Assembly: GCA_036245525.1 (NCBI GenBank)
Contig: BTPG01000007.1
Span: forward strand, 121,558,172 to 121,622,171
Length of the DNA stretch: 64,000 nucleotides
Direction: 5' to 3'
Source: Semisulcospira habei
Taxonomy: Eukaryota > Mollusca > Gastropoda > Semisulcospiridae
In this document: positions 32,080 to 45,698 of the stretch, one piece after another
Position numbering within the stretch: the stretch's first letter is position 1
How the letters are laid out: every line of letters starts with the position of its first letter
The notes under the pieces: model-generated
What the model was told of the DNA's origin: nothing
What the model saw: the letters and a program-made list of their open reading frames with translations, nothing else
The model's database searches: none
Translations under genes and position numbers: made by a program

Positions 32080-33270
32080 CTTGTTTGTTCATGGTCAACA
32101 AAGATTCCAAAAGCAAAAAAGAACGGCCATACAACCATGACATATCGATCATTCAATAACTTTACCCATTATAAATTCCTATTTGATTTACATAATTTAA
32201 ATAATACTCCGTTCAACGATGTACTTCTCTCCAATGACCCGGACACTGCCCTTTCTATTTGGTACACTCTTTCTCTAACTGTATTAAACAAACACGCAGC
32301 CCTTCGTGAGAGAAGGGTTAAATTAAACACTCTTCCTCCATGGTTAACCCCAGAAATAATGCAAGCGATGGCGCTCAGAGATGATCTGCGTAGTCGAAAG
32401 CTATTTACTGAATTTAAGCAACAACGTAACCGTGTTAAGTATATGATAAGAGAGGCAAGGAAAAGGTTAGTCCGTGACATAGTGAAAGACAGTGAGGATA
32501 CTTCCACTATCTGGCGCCTTTTAAACATTTTAACTAAAGGCTCCCCTGGCACTTCAACAACCATTCCCAGCAGTTTTACTGCAGAAACTTTTAATAATCA
32601 TTTTCTTTCAGTCGCTGAAACTCTAAATGCCTCAATTAATAGCAGTATAAATATGAATGTTCTAACTTGCTTTCTGAATTCTGTAAACAAAGAACAGAGG
32701 ACACAGACCCCTTCGGCATTCCCTTGCTAGCAGTTCATGAGGTGGGTTTGCTCATTAGTAAACTACCAAATAAAAAGGCTTCGGGGCCTGATGACATCAG
32801 CACGCAAATACTTAAGTTATCCCTGCCGTACATAGTAGAGTCTATTATGTACATTTACAACCTTTGTATCAAGCAACATACTTTCTCTAACAAATTAAAA
32901 TACGATAAAGTCATTCCAATTCCAAAAACTAAAGATCGTTCTGACCCTAACAACTATCGGCCGATTTCATTATTATCAGTTCTATCAAAGCCGCTTGAAA
33001 GGAATGTCCACAAGCACCTGCTTGCCTACTATGAAAACCGCAAGCTCCTCCACCCCTTTCAATCCGGATTTCCCCCACAGCACTTGTGCCACACTGCACT
33101 CACGCGCCTCGTTGACGCAGGGTATGAACAAATCCCAGATAACAGGTGTCGTTTACTTAGACTTTAAAAAGGCCTTTTACCTAATCAATCACACCACTCT
33201 AATGACAAAGATTCACAAATACTTGAATTGTACAGAAGTAGTTGCATTTTTTAGATCATACCTAACTGAT
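32080..33270 (+). pseudogene. Linker and N-terminal RT of CR1-like ORF2
   Basis: It continues LVCSWSTKIPK, the linker and basic segment (REARKRLVRDIVKDSEDTST), then RT motifs KLPNKKASGPDDIST, IPIPKTKDRSDPNNYRPISL and LLHPFQSGF. A frameshift near 33120 leads to VVYLDFKKAF. It breaks at FRSYLTD (33270), where a 6.1 kb block is inserted. CTGAT is present on both sides (33266-33270 and 39382-39386). Confidence 0.82.
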
Positions 33271-34076
33271 CTACCTAACTACTAGGTGCAGAAGACACGG
33301 ACGCGGGCACACTGATCGACATATTTAACACTGCTGTAACCCAAACAACCAGTGAGATCCTTGGCAAACACCGACAAGCAAAGAAACCTTGGGTTGCAGC
33401 TGACATCTTTGTTCTATGTGACAAGCGTCGAGAATTAAAGAAAAAGAAATCAGAGGTAGAAAGAGCTAAACAATACAGGGAAATTAACCAGGATATCAAG
33501 AAAAGCATGAAAAAGGCAAAGAATAAGTGGATTGAAGATCAGTGTAAACACGTAGAAGAAAATCTGAACAAAAAAATAATAGCAATAAAGCATACCAGCT
33601 GGTGAAAGACCTGACCGGTGTAAAACAGGGACGCTTCTCGATCATTCAAGATAGTGAAGGGAGCTGTCTTACGGAAGACCAAGACATACTGAAGAGATGG
33701 ACAGAGTACTGATCAGATTTGTACAACCACCGAGCCGCAGGGGACCCAGGCATACGTGTCAACCCACCCGAGACCAACAATGGCAACTATCCCATCCTCC
33801 TAGAAGAAGTAGAGGCTGCAGTGAAGTCGCTGAAAAAGGGAAGGCAGCAGGAGTAGACAACATCCTAGCAGAGCTAGTCCAAGAAGGGGGGGGGGGGAGA
33901 TATGATAAGCGCCTTACTAACAATCTGCAATAAGATTTGGCAGTCAGGGGATTGGCCCACACCATGGACCCAATCACTTATAATAACTCTCCCCCAAAAA
34001 GGCAACTTACATCAATGCCAGAATTATCGCACGATCAGTTTTATATGCCACCCAAGCAAAGTCATGTTAAAGATCC
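33271..34076 (+). pseudogene. RTE-like LINE (family beta), first part
   Basis: Homologous to the LINE at 9142-11250: KKPWVAADIFVLCDKRRELK, WIEDQCKHVEENL, VKSLKKGKAAGVDN, then after a G-run frameshift IWQSGDWPTPWTQSL and QCQNYRTISFICHPSKVMLK. It is 5'-truncated. A stop lies at about 33712. It breaks at ATGTTAAAGATCC (34064-34076), which repeats at 37346-37358. Confidence 0.85.
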
Positions 34077-34298
34077 CTCCATGTTAGCCTCAAAAAGCAG
34101 AGAGAAGCAAGAAGAGAGCAAAGAGAAAGACCTGCCAAACAAGCAACAGCGGACGCCATGAATCAAGCACTTACACACAAAGAGCTTTATATAGCTCTCA
34201 AAAAACTGAAGGCGAAGAAGTCTCCTGGTCCAGATGGCATCACCAACGAGATGCTAACCCACCTTGGTAGTGCAGCAGAAAACAAGCTACTTGAGGTC

Positions 34299-35093
34299 TC
34301 ACAAACCAGATAGGTGAGGCTAGCGCTGGCAGAATTGTCAGTACTCAAACCAAGGGGAATCACAGCGCTGGACAGACAACAGTTAGATCCCCTGCCCCCG
34401 CCTATCAGGCACCCAATCGCCAGCCCACAGAGAAATACGCAGGTATAGAATAAGACAATCATTTCCATTCCTAAAAGAATGGATCAGGTCTCTTATATAA
34501 CCCATGTCTTTCTCCGGAACTTAGGAAGTAGGCAGGAGAAACATACATACACAAACATGAAGGTGCGCTACTATATGTGGTCGGGTAAATACCCTGATTT
34601 CCCACAGTAGATGCACAAAACATTACACAACAATGTAACGATACAAATTTTGCCTCGAGTTATACATGATACTCACAAACCAGATAGGTGAGGCTAGCGT
34701 ACTGACAATTTGAGTACTGACAATTCTGCCAGCGCTAGCCTCACCTATCTGGTTTGTGAGTATCATGTATAACTCGAGGCAAAATTTGTATCGTTACATT
34801 GTTGTGTAATGTTCTGTGCATCTACTGTGGGAAATCAGGGTATTTACCCGACCACATATAGTAGCGCACCTTCATGTTTGTGTATGTATGTTTCTCCTGC
34901 CTACTTCCTAAGTTCCGGAGAAAGACATGGGTTATATAAGAGACCTGATCCATTCTTTTAGGAATGGAAATGATTGTCTTATTCTATACCTGCGTATTTC
35001 TCTGTGGGCTGGCGATTGGGTGCCTGATAGGCGGGGGCAGGGGATCTAACTGTTGTCTGTCCAGCGCTGTGATTCCCCTTGGTTTGAGTACTG
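34299..35093. mobile_element. 795-bp foldback element
   Basis: It is flanked by AAGCTACTTGAGGTC (34284-34298 and 35094-35108). The left arm (34339-34699) and right arm (34733-35093) are reverse complements in perfect register with few mismatches and a 33-bp loop. The first 40 bp (34299-34338) repeat, inverted, the loop-proximal start of the right arm, as if cut from a tandem of the same unit. No protein coding. No hammerhead motif found. It is unrelated in sequence to the 31357 and 45391 repeats but similar in layout. Confidence 0.82.
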
Positions 35094-35162
35094 AAGCTAC
35101 TTGAGGTCCTCAACAGCAGCTGGCAAGAAGGATCGCTACCACAACTCTGGCGAGACGCGATC

Positions 35163-37318
35163 ATGATCCCCATTCTAAAGAAAGGGAAGGATCCAAAGAA
35201 GGCCACCAGCTGTCGCCCAATCAGCCTCACCAGCTGTGTAGTGAAGACTTTGGAGAGAATTGTGAACGAGCGCCTCAGGTGTTACCTGCAATCCAGGAAC
35301 CTCCTCGCCCCTGAACAAGCTGGCTTCCGACAGTTACGCAGCACCGAAGACCAGGTCACTTACTTGGCGCAGGAAGTTGAAGATGCCTTCCAGGAGCAGA
35401 AGCTGGTCTTTGTAACCTGGATTGATCTTCAGAAGGCTTTTGACAAGGTCTGGAAAGATGGGCTGTTTGTCAATCTGCTGAGAAAAGGCGTGTCCAGTAA
35501 CATGTTCCAGTGAATAGGCTCCTACCTCTTCAACCGAAGGGCAACAGTCAGCGTCGACCAGACCAAAAGCAAAAAATTCCTCCTTCGTCATGGCGTCCCG
35601 CAAGGCGGAGTCCTCTCCCCTACCTCTTCCTTCTCTTCATCGACGATCTGGTGTCTGAGATGCCCAAGGGAATCAAAGCTGCCCTATACGCAGACGACCT
35701 TGTGATCTGGTGCAAGGAGGAGCATGCAAGTACTGCCACCTACAGAATGCAGCTAGCGGCAGATAAGCTGAATGCATTGGCAGAAGACTGGTGCACCTCC
35801 ATCAACAAGGAGAAATCCTCCACCACCCTCTTCACATTGTCCCCAAAGCAGAAATCCGGAACCATCAAGCTTGGTGGAACCCCTCTGAGAGAGGATGAAG
35901 AAGCTACCTACCTTGATGTCACCTTCGACAGACGTCAGACCTGGAAACCACACATTGCACAGGCAGAGGCGAAGGCCCGGCGCAAGCTGGCCATACTCAG
36001 GAAACTGGCAGGCACCACCTGGGGAGCGAACGAGAAGATACTGAAGACAGTATACCAGGGAATAGTCAGGCCCCACCTCGAGTACGGCTCCACAGCGTGG
36101 TCAACCTCAGCCAAGACGAACCTGCAGACCCTCGACCGAGTGCAAAACCAGGCTCTTCGACTCATCACTGGTGCAATGAAATCCACTCCAATCAAGGAAA
36201 TGGAGAAGCTTACCACAATCCATCATCTCAACCAAAGGAGAGAAGCCAAAACCATGGTACAGGCTGAGAAGCTCAAGTGCATGAAGCACAGACTGAGCAA
36301 CCTCACCAAGAACCGGCTCAAAAGAAGCAGCTTTGTCCATGAGAGCATGCGACTTTCTCGTCAGTACAGGGAAGTCCTTCCACAGAGCACTCTACCTCTG
36401 ATCACAGAAGAAGAGGAAAATCCTTGGGCAGTGGACAAACCAGACAACCAGATCTGCACCAGTGTCCCACATGCTGCCTCAGAAGACAGTCAGGATGACA
36501 CCGTTCGACGGGCACTCACCCTAGCCCTGATTGACGAACAGTACCCAAAGGAGGCATGGATCCACATCTACACTGATGGATCAGCAACAAATGCCGTTTC
36601 CAATGGAGGTGCTGGCATCCTGATCCTGTTCCCTGGGGGACATACAGCCACATCCAGTGTAGCCACCGGCAAACACTGCACAAACTACAAAGCAGAAACC
36701 GAAGCACTTATGAAGGCCGCCTCCATGGTTCAGAATTCCACAGATCCTTGCTACCAAGTTGTCTTCTTCTCCGATGCCCTTTCAGTCCTTCAGGCCCTCG
36801 AGAACAACAAGCTCCCCCAGCTGACCAGAGCTTTGCAGAAGGTCAGACAAACCAGAAGAGTTGTTCTCCAGTGGATACCAGCCCACTGTGGGGTACCAGG
36901 AAATGAAAGGGCAGACGAGCTGGTGAAAGAAGGAGCCACAAAAGATCAACAAGAAAACAGCGTCAGCTATAGTGAGCAAAAGACAATCATCAAGGCATTG
37001 ATGAGGCCGAGGTCAAACAGAGACGACTACCACACAATGACCAGAGAGCAGCAAGTCGTCCTGATCAAACTGCGTACCGGCCACAACAGACTGAACGCTC
37101 ACATGAACAGAAAGCTCAAGCTGGTGCCATCACCAACCTGCGCCTGTGGTCAGGAAGACCAAACAGCGGAACATATTCTCCAGAGATGCCCCCTACTGGA
37201 CGACGAAAGAAAAGAAGTGTGGCCGTCGCCAACTCCACTGCAGACCAAACTCTACGGCAGTCGAGAAGACCTGGAGAAAACGACGTCATTCATCGCCGGT
37301 GCTGGACTGACTGTATAG
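35163..37318 (+). pseudogene. RT-RNase H polyprotein of the I/Jockey-like LINE
   Basis: RT blocks lie at 35163-35510 and, after a stop and frameshift, at 35640-36200. RNase H (about 36555-36945) keeps its catalytic set: IYTDGSA, AETEAL, SDALSVLQAL and WIPAHCGVPGNERAD. The C-terminus has a C-x-C...H-x4-C finger (CACGQEDQTAEHILQRCPLL). The frame from 35510 to 37318 (about 600 codons) is open, so the decay is mild. Confidence 0.85.
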
Positions 37319-37358
37319 CCCAGTGCGAACGACAAGAAGAAGAAGATGTTAAAGATCC

Positions 37359-37973
37359 GACTAAACAGGCTGAAGCCACAGGCAGAGGAAATCATAGCTG
37401 AGGAACAGGCAGGCTTCAGACCAGGGCGCAGCACAACTGAGCAGATCTTCAACCTGAGAGTTCTATGTGAGAGGTACCTCCAGCACCAGCAAGACCTCTA
37501 TCATGTCTTTGTGGACTTTAAGAAAGCGTTTGACAGGGTGTGGCATGCAGCCCTTTGGTCCACCTTGAAGCTAAACAACATCAATGCCAACCTGATCAAA
37601 GTCATAGCAAACCTTTACAACAAGGCCACTAGCGCAGTCTGCTTCAACGGCAAAATAGGAAACTGGTTTAGGACTACAGTCGGAGTCAGACAAGGCTGCT
37701 TGCTCTCATCTACTCTTTTCAACATCTTCCTGGAAAGAATCATGACGGATGCTCTGAAAGATCATGAAGGAACTGTCAGTATTAGAGGCAGAACAATTAC
37801 GAACTTGCGCTTTGCGGACGACATTGATGGTCTTGCAGGAACAGAGAAACAGCTAGCTCAGCTGGTGGAAAAGCTGGACAGTACAGCCATTGCGTATGGG
37901 ATGGATATCAGTGCAGAGAAGACCAAACTGATGACCAATAACGCCAGTGGCATTGGTACTGACGTCATGATTG
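37359..37973 (+). pseudogene. RTE-like LINE (family beta), RT core
   Basis: It continues at RLNRLKPQAEEIIAEEQAGF, then VDFKKAFDRVWHAALW, GVRQGCLLSSTLFNIFLERI and LRFADDIDGL, with the FADD box intact. It breaks at GTDVMI, where a SINE-type insert lies between two ATGATTG copies (37967-37973 and 38191-38197). Confidence 0.87.
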
Positions 37974-38190
37974 TGTGTGTGTGTGTGAGTTTTCTGTTCC
38001 TTGTAAATCAATGTATTTTTTGTTGTTGTTGTTGTAATGATTTTTTTTTTTTTTTTTTTTTTTGTAATGTATGTGCTTGTTTTTGTATTTGTATTTTGCT
38101 TCACTGTTTCATTACTGTGATTGTAAAGCGCCTAGAGCACCTTGGTGATTAGGCGCTATACAAATTACCTTTATTATTATTATTATTATT
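37974..38190 (+). mobile_element. 5'-truncated SINE/LINE tail insertion
   Basis: 217 bp, flanked by ATGATTG. It has GT and T runs, then the conserved tail GTAAAGCGCCTAGAGC...TAGGCGCTATACAAATTACC and (TTA)n. The tail type is common in marine invertebrates. The clade is not assigned. Confidence 0.7.
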
Positions 38191-38197
38191 ATGATTG

Positions 38198-38762
38198 GAA
38201 GCCAAAAACTGGAAACCGTTAATAAATTCAAATACTTAGGAGCCATTGTGACAAATGAGGCATCAAAATCAGAAATAATGTCCAGGATTGCGCAGACAAC
38301 AACAGCACTGACAAGATTGAAGACCATATTGAAGGACAGAAACATCACACATTGCTCCAAGATCAGACTGATGTGCTCTTTAGTCATCTCAGTGTTCTTG
38401 TATGCCTGCGAGTCATGAACCCTGACAGCAGACCTTGAAAGGTGGATACAAGCCACTGAAATTAGATGTTGTTGAAGACTGCTTGGCATTTCATACAGAG
38501 ATCACATCACAAACGAGGAAGTGGGAAGCAGAATCAGGCAAGCCATCGGGTCCTATGAAGACCTATTAGCCATTGTGAAAAACGCAAACTGAAGTGGTAT
38601 GGGCATGTCACGCGTTCAGCAGGGCTTGCCAGGACAATTCTGCAAGGCACTGTGCAAGGAGGACAACGGAGAGGAAGACAGAGGAAAAGATGGGAGGACA
38701 ATATTTCAGAGTGGACAGGACTGAAGCTGGGCGATACGCTGAGAATGGCAGAGAACAGAGAG

Positions 38763-38763
<1 letters not shown>
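38198..38763 (+). pseudogene. RTE-like LINE (family beta), C-terminal part
   Basis: It reads KLETVNKFKYLGAIV, ALTRLKTILKDRN, a mutated YACES block, then WYGHVTRSAGLARTILQG and RRGRQRKRWEDN. Stops are at 38416 and 38474. It ends in an AAT microsatellite. Confidence 0.82.

Positions 38764-38838
<75 letters not shown>
38764..38838. repeat. (AAT)n microsatellite
   Basis: About 25 units at the junction between the RTE-like LINE 3' end and the (AAT)-tailed minus-strand SINE. It is probably built from both tails. Confidence 0.9.
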
Positions 38839-38840
<2 letters not shown>

Positions 38841-39177
38841 CGGTATTATATATGCGCTTTTTTAATTTTTGGTCGAATCGACTCAAAACGCCGCGAACTG
38901 AAACCAAACACGCACACTCACGTAACAGACACGGATTTACGCCGAAGACAAACACAGTACAAGACAGACGAAGGGCCAGCTCAGCTACTGGAGTTACAGA
39001 GATTTTTGATCGCTTGTATTTTAAATTTGTAAAGTGGCCTGAGACCGGTACCAAAGTGTGGGGGTGGGGTAGGGGGGGTGGGAAGGGGGTGGAAGAACCG
39101 GAGTACACGGAGAAAGATCCCCCTGGAGGGAGCTGGTTGCCAAGTCATCCGTGGTGCCCCAACGGTCGGCAAGACTA
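38839..39177 (-). mobile_element. SINE, minus strand, alternative 5' head
   Basis: Shares the body (TTTTTGATCGCTTGTATTT, AAGTGGCCTGAGACC, GAAGAACCGGAGTAC) with the tRNA-SINE at 53131 and with 54733-55082. Its 5' part (39115-39177) differs and has no clear A or B box. Confidence 0.7.
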
Positions 39178-39179
39178 CG

Positions 39180-39381
<202 letters not shown>

Positions 39382-39386
39382 CTGAT

Positions 39387-40210
39387 CGTAAACAAAAAGT
39401 TCTAATGAATGGATCTTACTCTTCTCTAAAAGATATAAATTATGGAGTTCCCCAAGGATCCGTGCTTAGTCCCTTATTATTTTGTCTATTCACCAATGAC
39501 CTGTCTCTTCATTTAACTTGCAAGAACGTACAATGTGATCTTTTTGCTGATGACGCTTCCATTTATATGACTAACAAAGATATACAAGTAATTTCTGCCA
39601 ACTTGCAGCATAGTCTTGACGAGGTGTCTGAATGATGTCACATGAATTCTGTGATTGTTTATCCAATTAAAGCCAAATCTATGATAATCGCTACTCGTCA
39701 AAAACACCAGTTAGCACCCCTGTTACTTAACCTTTTATTAAAGGGCAGTCAAACAGAACACGTTAATGAACACCGCCTACTAGGGATTACAATTGACAGT
39801 CAGCTTAAGTGTAAGATTCCGTATCTTTATGCAGAATGGTAGCCAAAAATCTTTTCATATTGTCCAAACTGAAATATTACACCGACTCGGACACGCGCAA
39901 ACTATTCTATAATGCTAACATACGTTCTCACATTGATTACGTGTCAACGGCGTTGGATGGATGCAGTGAAGTCCACTTGAAGAGACTTAACTCGTTACAC
40001 AGAAGGGCAGCAACGTTAATCCTTCCTGACCCACGACTCACAACAGAAGAAATATTCGCCAAAATAGGATTTCTGCCACTGCAAGACCACTTCAAATACA
40101 ATAAGGCCACTTTATGTTCAAAGTGTGGAAACAGAAAATACCCGAATATATCACAGCTCTTTTATCTAAGTCGGAATCTACGCTTGGTAATACTAGGCAA
40201 CTTTTTTTAG
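39387..40210 (+). pseudogene. C-terminal RT of CR1-like ORF2
   Basis: It resumes RKQKVLMNGSYSSLKD, NYGVPQGSVLSPLLF and the catalytic LFADDASIYM, then HRLLGITIDSQL, KLKYYTDSDTRKLFYNA and RRAATLILPDPRLTTEE. A TGA at about 39633 and frameshifts near 39840 and 40205 break it. The 3' UTR to 40738 includes (GT)n. Confidence 0.85.
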
Positions 40211-40443
40211 TCTCCAAAACAAGAATTGATATAATACAAATCTAGTTTGTCATTCTCTGGAACGCAGACTTGGAACACGCTTCCTGATTATGTGAAATCC
40301 GCTTCCTCTCTAGCCCGTTTTAAAATCAGTATCTTCAAGTATTTCTCGAAGCAGTCGTCATCATTATGTTGTGAAATATATACTGCCCTGTAAATCTGAT
40401 TATGTTTGCTCCCAATTATTAACTCTGTGTGTGCGTGTGTGAT

Positions 40444-40502
<59 letters not shown>
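40444..40502. repeat. (GT)n microsatellite
   Basis: Near-perfect GT run in the 3' UTR of the CR1-like LINE. Confidence 0.9.
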
Positions 40503-40510
<8 letters not shown>

Positions 40511-40737
40511 GTTTGTGTGTGTTTGTGTTTAGGAGTGTGAGATCATCATGGGACTTTCTTTTATTAAACTAGCAACGTTTTTTTTTTTGTTTCACTTAAT
40601 TTAACTATATACTTAGTTTTTCTGCATACATTATTGTCTCGCAGTTTTGTAGTACCGGCAGGTTTGAAAAATTGGTATGTCTATGACGATGTCAATGCCT
40701 CAACCGTTGATAAATAAAGCTTCATTGAATCTTTGAA

Positions 40738-42114
<1,377 letters not shown>

Positions 42115-43156
42115 ATGCCAAGACTTTCAGCCCAAGATCGTGAAAGAGTACTGGGACGTCTGGACGCCGGGGAGTCACCACAGCAGGTCGCTGTCGCTCT
42201 GGGCGTGCATGTCTCCACTGTTTATCGCTTTCAGAGCCGTTTCCAGATAACCATCACCACTAATGATCGTCCGAGGAGCGGCAGGCCGAAGGCAACGACA
42301 GCAGCACAAGACCATAAATTATTATCCGACGTCAGCATATCAGGAATCCCTACGAGACCGCTGCCAACACGGTCAGAAACACCTTGGCAGGCACGGGAGA
42401 CCGATTAATGCCCGCACCGTACGTCGAAGGTTGATTTCAGAAAAGCTTCATTGCAGCCGTCCAGCTAGACGACCCATCTCGACTGCTTGGCACCGCCGGA
42501 ACCGTCTTCAGTGGGCGCAATAGCACATCAACTGGCTTCATTGTGACTAGCTCAGGGTCCTCTTCACTGACGAATGCAGGTTATGCATTGATCCGTCTAA
42601 TGGCCTTATCAGGATCTGGCGAAGACATGGACAGCGGTTTCGAGCTGCTAACATCTTGCAGCGGAGCAGATGGGGATGTGAAAGCGTGATGATATGGGGT
42701 GCAATCGGGGTTAACCAGCAAATAGGACCTGTGGTCGTCCAAAATGTCGGCTGAAGACGAGGAAATGGCGTCAATGCTGACCAGTACATTAACCAAGTGC
42801 TGAGACATCATTTGGTACCGTTCTTCCAGCGTCACCCAAACCACATGTAACAGCAATATAATGCAAGGCCGCACACGGCACGTGTCACACAAGCCTTCCT
42901 GCAACACAACAAAATCAATCTCCTCCCCCATCCGGCTCGCTCACCTGACCTTAACTCAACTGAACAGTTTTAGGATGCTCTGCAGAGGAAGCTCAACATG
43001 TTGGCGCCCATACCTCAAACCGCTGCTCATCTAAGTGCCGCCATTGACTGCGTCTGGCACACGATACCGGGAGCACAAATAAACACTTTTGTGAGATCGA
43101 TGTGGCGGAGATACAGAGCTCTGATCAACGCCCTGGGTGGTCATACACGTTATTGA
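42115..43156 (+). pseudogene. Tc1-type (DD34E) transposase, inactive
   Basis: Helix-turn-helix N-terminus (MPRLSAQDRERVLGRLDAGE, VALGVHVSTVYR) with the GRPK linker, a frameshift near 42330, then TVRRRL. The DDE domain has the first Asp in LFTDECR and SVMIWGAI. The second catalytic site is Tyr instead of Asp (QQYNARPHTA, 42857-42859). The Glu in LNSTEQF lies after 34 residues, which defines the Tc1 family. Stops at about 42523, 42539, 42755, 42848 and 42973 confirm loss of function. Confidence 0.88.
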
Positions 43157-43480
43157 CAGTGTTTGTCTTCTGAATGTTGGTAGAATTACGACATTTTGTA
43201 TCAGAACGACGTTAAGATGCACACGTCTGTGATGCTTGATTGTTGTGTAAATTTTACTGTACACAGTAATTATGAATTTATTGTCAAAATTAAATCGTAA
43301 AGAGACGTCTCTACTGTTTTCGTGTTTCTTTTGCCTCCGAGTATAGTACTGAACTGTTTGAGATATACCGATTCTTGGTGGTTTGAAAGAGCTCATTTTG
43401 TTTTGCATTATTTATTTGTATTTTGCTTTTTTTCTTTCCTTTTCCTTCAGTTGACTTCACTTTGCTGCAAAGAGATCACT
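43157..43480. other. No gene seen
   Basis: AT-rich flank between the Tc1 transposase and the start of a decayed LINE. Confidence 0.4.
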
Positions 43481-43777
43481 GACCATCAAGCAATATTAAA
43501 GTGTTTCAGTGGAATTGCAGATCAATTTCAACAAATTTTCTATCCTTCGAGAATCACATCTCACAATCAGAGTATTGCATATTAGCGTTACAATCTCTGA
43601 ATATAGAATGTAAAAACTTGCAAAACTTTGAGGATATTATTATCCTCCTCTATGCACATATGACGCGATAACGAATAAAGTCCAAACTACGTTATACATT
43701 AGAGATGACTTAGAATATTCGTCACTAACTACGTACTCTATAACCAAAGATATAAATGATATCTATATCACTGGGCC

Positions 43778-44251
43778 ATGGTAAAAATTGATAATCAAAA
43801 TACTTTAAATGTGATATCTGTATACCTATCTAGAGGGCCAAAAGATGACAACACTGATTGGCTAAAAGATATTGATTCTCAGCAGACAACTTCCAGTAAA
43901 TGGTTGGTCCTAGGAGACTTCAATGCTCATGCACCTTTCTGGGAGTCTAGATGTACGACTGTAACAAGCAATCGTCTAGTAGAAAATATTTCAGACTCTA
44001 AGTTAATCATTTTAAATGATGGAAGAATCACTATAATCCCAGATGTATATACCCGTAAAGCATCTGCTATTGATATATCACTAGTAAGCCCAAACTTTAC
44101 AACAAATTGCACTTGGATCTCCGAGGAAGATTGTTTGAGAAGTGATCATCTCCCAATCATTATGCAATTAAACGTTAAAGAAAACGATGAATATTGCAAT
44201 ATTGAGGACAGAATACCAAAGTTCAGTATAACAATGCTAATTGGGAACTGA
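43778..44251 (+). pseudogene. Endonuclease domain of the AT-rich LINE
   Basis: NVISVYLSRGPKDD, WLVLGDFNAHAPFWES, RKASAIDISLVSP and LRSDHLPIIMQL are the EEP endonuclease blocks. The catalytic GDFN and SDH are present. The N-terminal part upstream of 43778 is frameshifted. Confidence 0.78.
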
Positions 44252-44715
44252 ACGAGACAGTCTTGTTGTCCCATAACGTTGCAAGTATAGAACATGAAAC
44301 TATAGAAACATTTTACGGAAATATTACAAAAGCTGTACTTTCTGCTGCGGAGAAGTCTATATCAAAATGCAAAGGAAAATCAAAAGGAAAATCTTCAGGT
44401 AATATTTGATGGAATAAAGAATGTGAACAAGCAGTAAATGATAACAAAGAACACTTTAAGAAATGGATAAGAAATAAATCTAAAGAGAACGTTAGTAAAA
44501 TGAAGAAAACAAAATTACACTGTAACAGAATAGTGGCACGAGCCAGAAAGATTCACTGGGCTGAGTTCTCTAAAAAATAAAGTGTCTGAATCAAACGATA
44601 CATATAAGGTTTGGAAAAAAAACATCAGAATTAAAAAATGGATACAAATTACAAGTGTATCCGATAGCAGTAGAAGGCAACACATTTCCTAGTGCAGTAG
44701 ATAAAGCGGAGGCCT

Positions 44716-45378
44716 TTGTTTAGGTTTGCAGAAAGCAGTCTCACATCAAGTCTTAGTTTACCAAACATAAACCTCAGAAAACAAGAAGAAGTAAAAGTAG
44801 AATATCAAGATCCAGTTTCTAATCATTCTCAGTACATAAATTCTCCAATTCAATATAATAAATTCCTAGATGTTGTTCAGTCATTTGCAAATAACTATTG
44901 TGCAGTGGATATAGATAGAATTTCTTACAAACTACTTAATCATTTACCTGTACCGTTGAAAAATATACTACATAAATTTTACCAAAACTGTTGGTTTAAT
45001 GGATCTCTTCCTACTATCTGGAAGCAGTCAGTAGTAGTTCCAGTACTCAAATCGGGTAAAACACGTACATTGATTAGTAGTTATAGACCTATTGCACTAA
45101 CATCACAAGCTTGCAAAGTAACGGAAAAGATTATTTTAAATCGGCTATTTCATTACTGTGAAAAACAGGATATAATTCCAGTTAACCAAGCTGGTGTTCG
45201 GAAGGAAGATGTACGATAGACCATTAAGTTCAACTCACAAATAACATTAAAAAACAAATTTAAAGAAGAAAAAGTATATTTGCAACATTTTCTGACTTAA
45301 AACAGGATTACGATAGTGTTCAACATGCTAGATTATAATACAAAATAAAAGAGATTGGTATAACCGGGTTTATGTATG
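44716..45378 (+). pseudogene. N-terminal RT of the AT-rich LINE
   Basis: YCAVDIDRISYKLL, the fingers (WKQSVVVPVLKSGK, ISSYRPIALTSQACKV, IIPVNQAGVRK), then degraded TDLKQ-like palm sequence up to the break at AGTACATTTAAA. Confidence 0.78.
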
Positions 45379-45654
45379 AGTACATTTAAAGGTTACAAAG
45401 TAAAGTAGGATACAGCACTGTCAGGGGAGAGAAATGTGCATGATCGACCGGTGATCATAGATCTACTGTGGCCAAAGCACACACAAAAAAAAGAGATAGG
45501 AAAGAGGGGGGCGCTAAGAGAGTGACCGAAAGCAATGCATATGGAAGCCCCCCCCCCCCCCCGCAGGGGGGCGTATCACATATCCACTGTTCCAGCCACT
45601 CAGTGCATGGAAATTTAAATCTAGGTCCCCAAAGGGGGGTCCAGATATTTAGCC

Positions 45655-45698
45655 GATGTGGACAGCTGTTTCGGTCTTGGCGACCTCTTCAACACACC
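45655..45698 (-). ncRNA. Mutated hammerhead ribozyme copy
   Basis: Minus-strand counterpart of 46631-46674. Stem II and GAAA are intact, but the first core base C of CUGANGA is T and stem I has a CACATC arm with one mismatch. Cleavage is likely lost or weak. Confidence 0.75.

Larger units (their letters stand above)
34077..37345 (+). mobile_element. RNase H-bearing I/Jockey-like LINE, 5'-truncated
   Basis: It is inserted in the RTE-like LINE with a 13-bp duplication, ATGTTAAAGATCC, and a short (AAG)n tail (37333-37345). RT begins with LKAKKSPGPDGITNEML (34200s). After a 795-bp foldback insertion it continues as IPILKKGKDPKKATSCRPIS, APEQAGFRQLRSTEDQVTYL, WIDLQKAFDKVW and YADDLVIW. Breaks include a TGA at 35511-35513 and a frameshift near 35620. 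RNase H and a Cys-rich C-terminus follow. Confidence 0.88.

Noticed and set aside
34299..35093. Hammerhead ribozyme in the 34 kb foldback
   Set aside because: The CTGATCC...AATGGAAAT stretch resembles one but lacks the GA of CUGANGA and a proper GUC/stem I arrangement.
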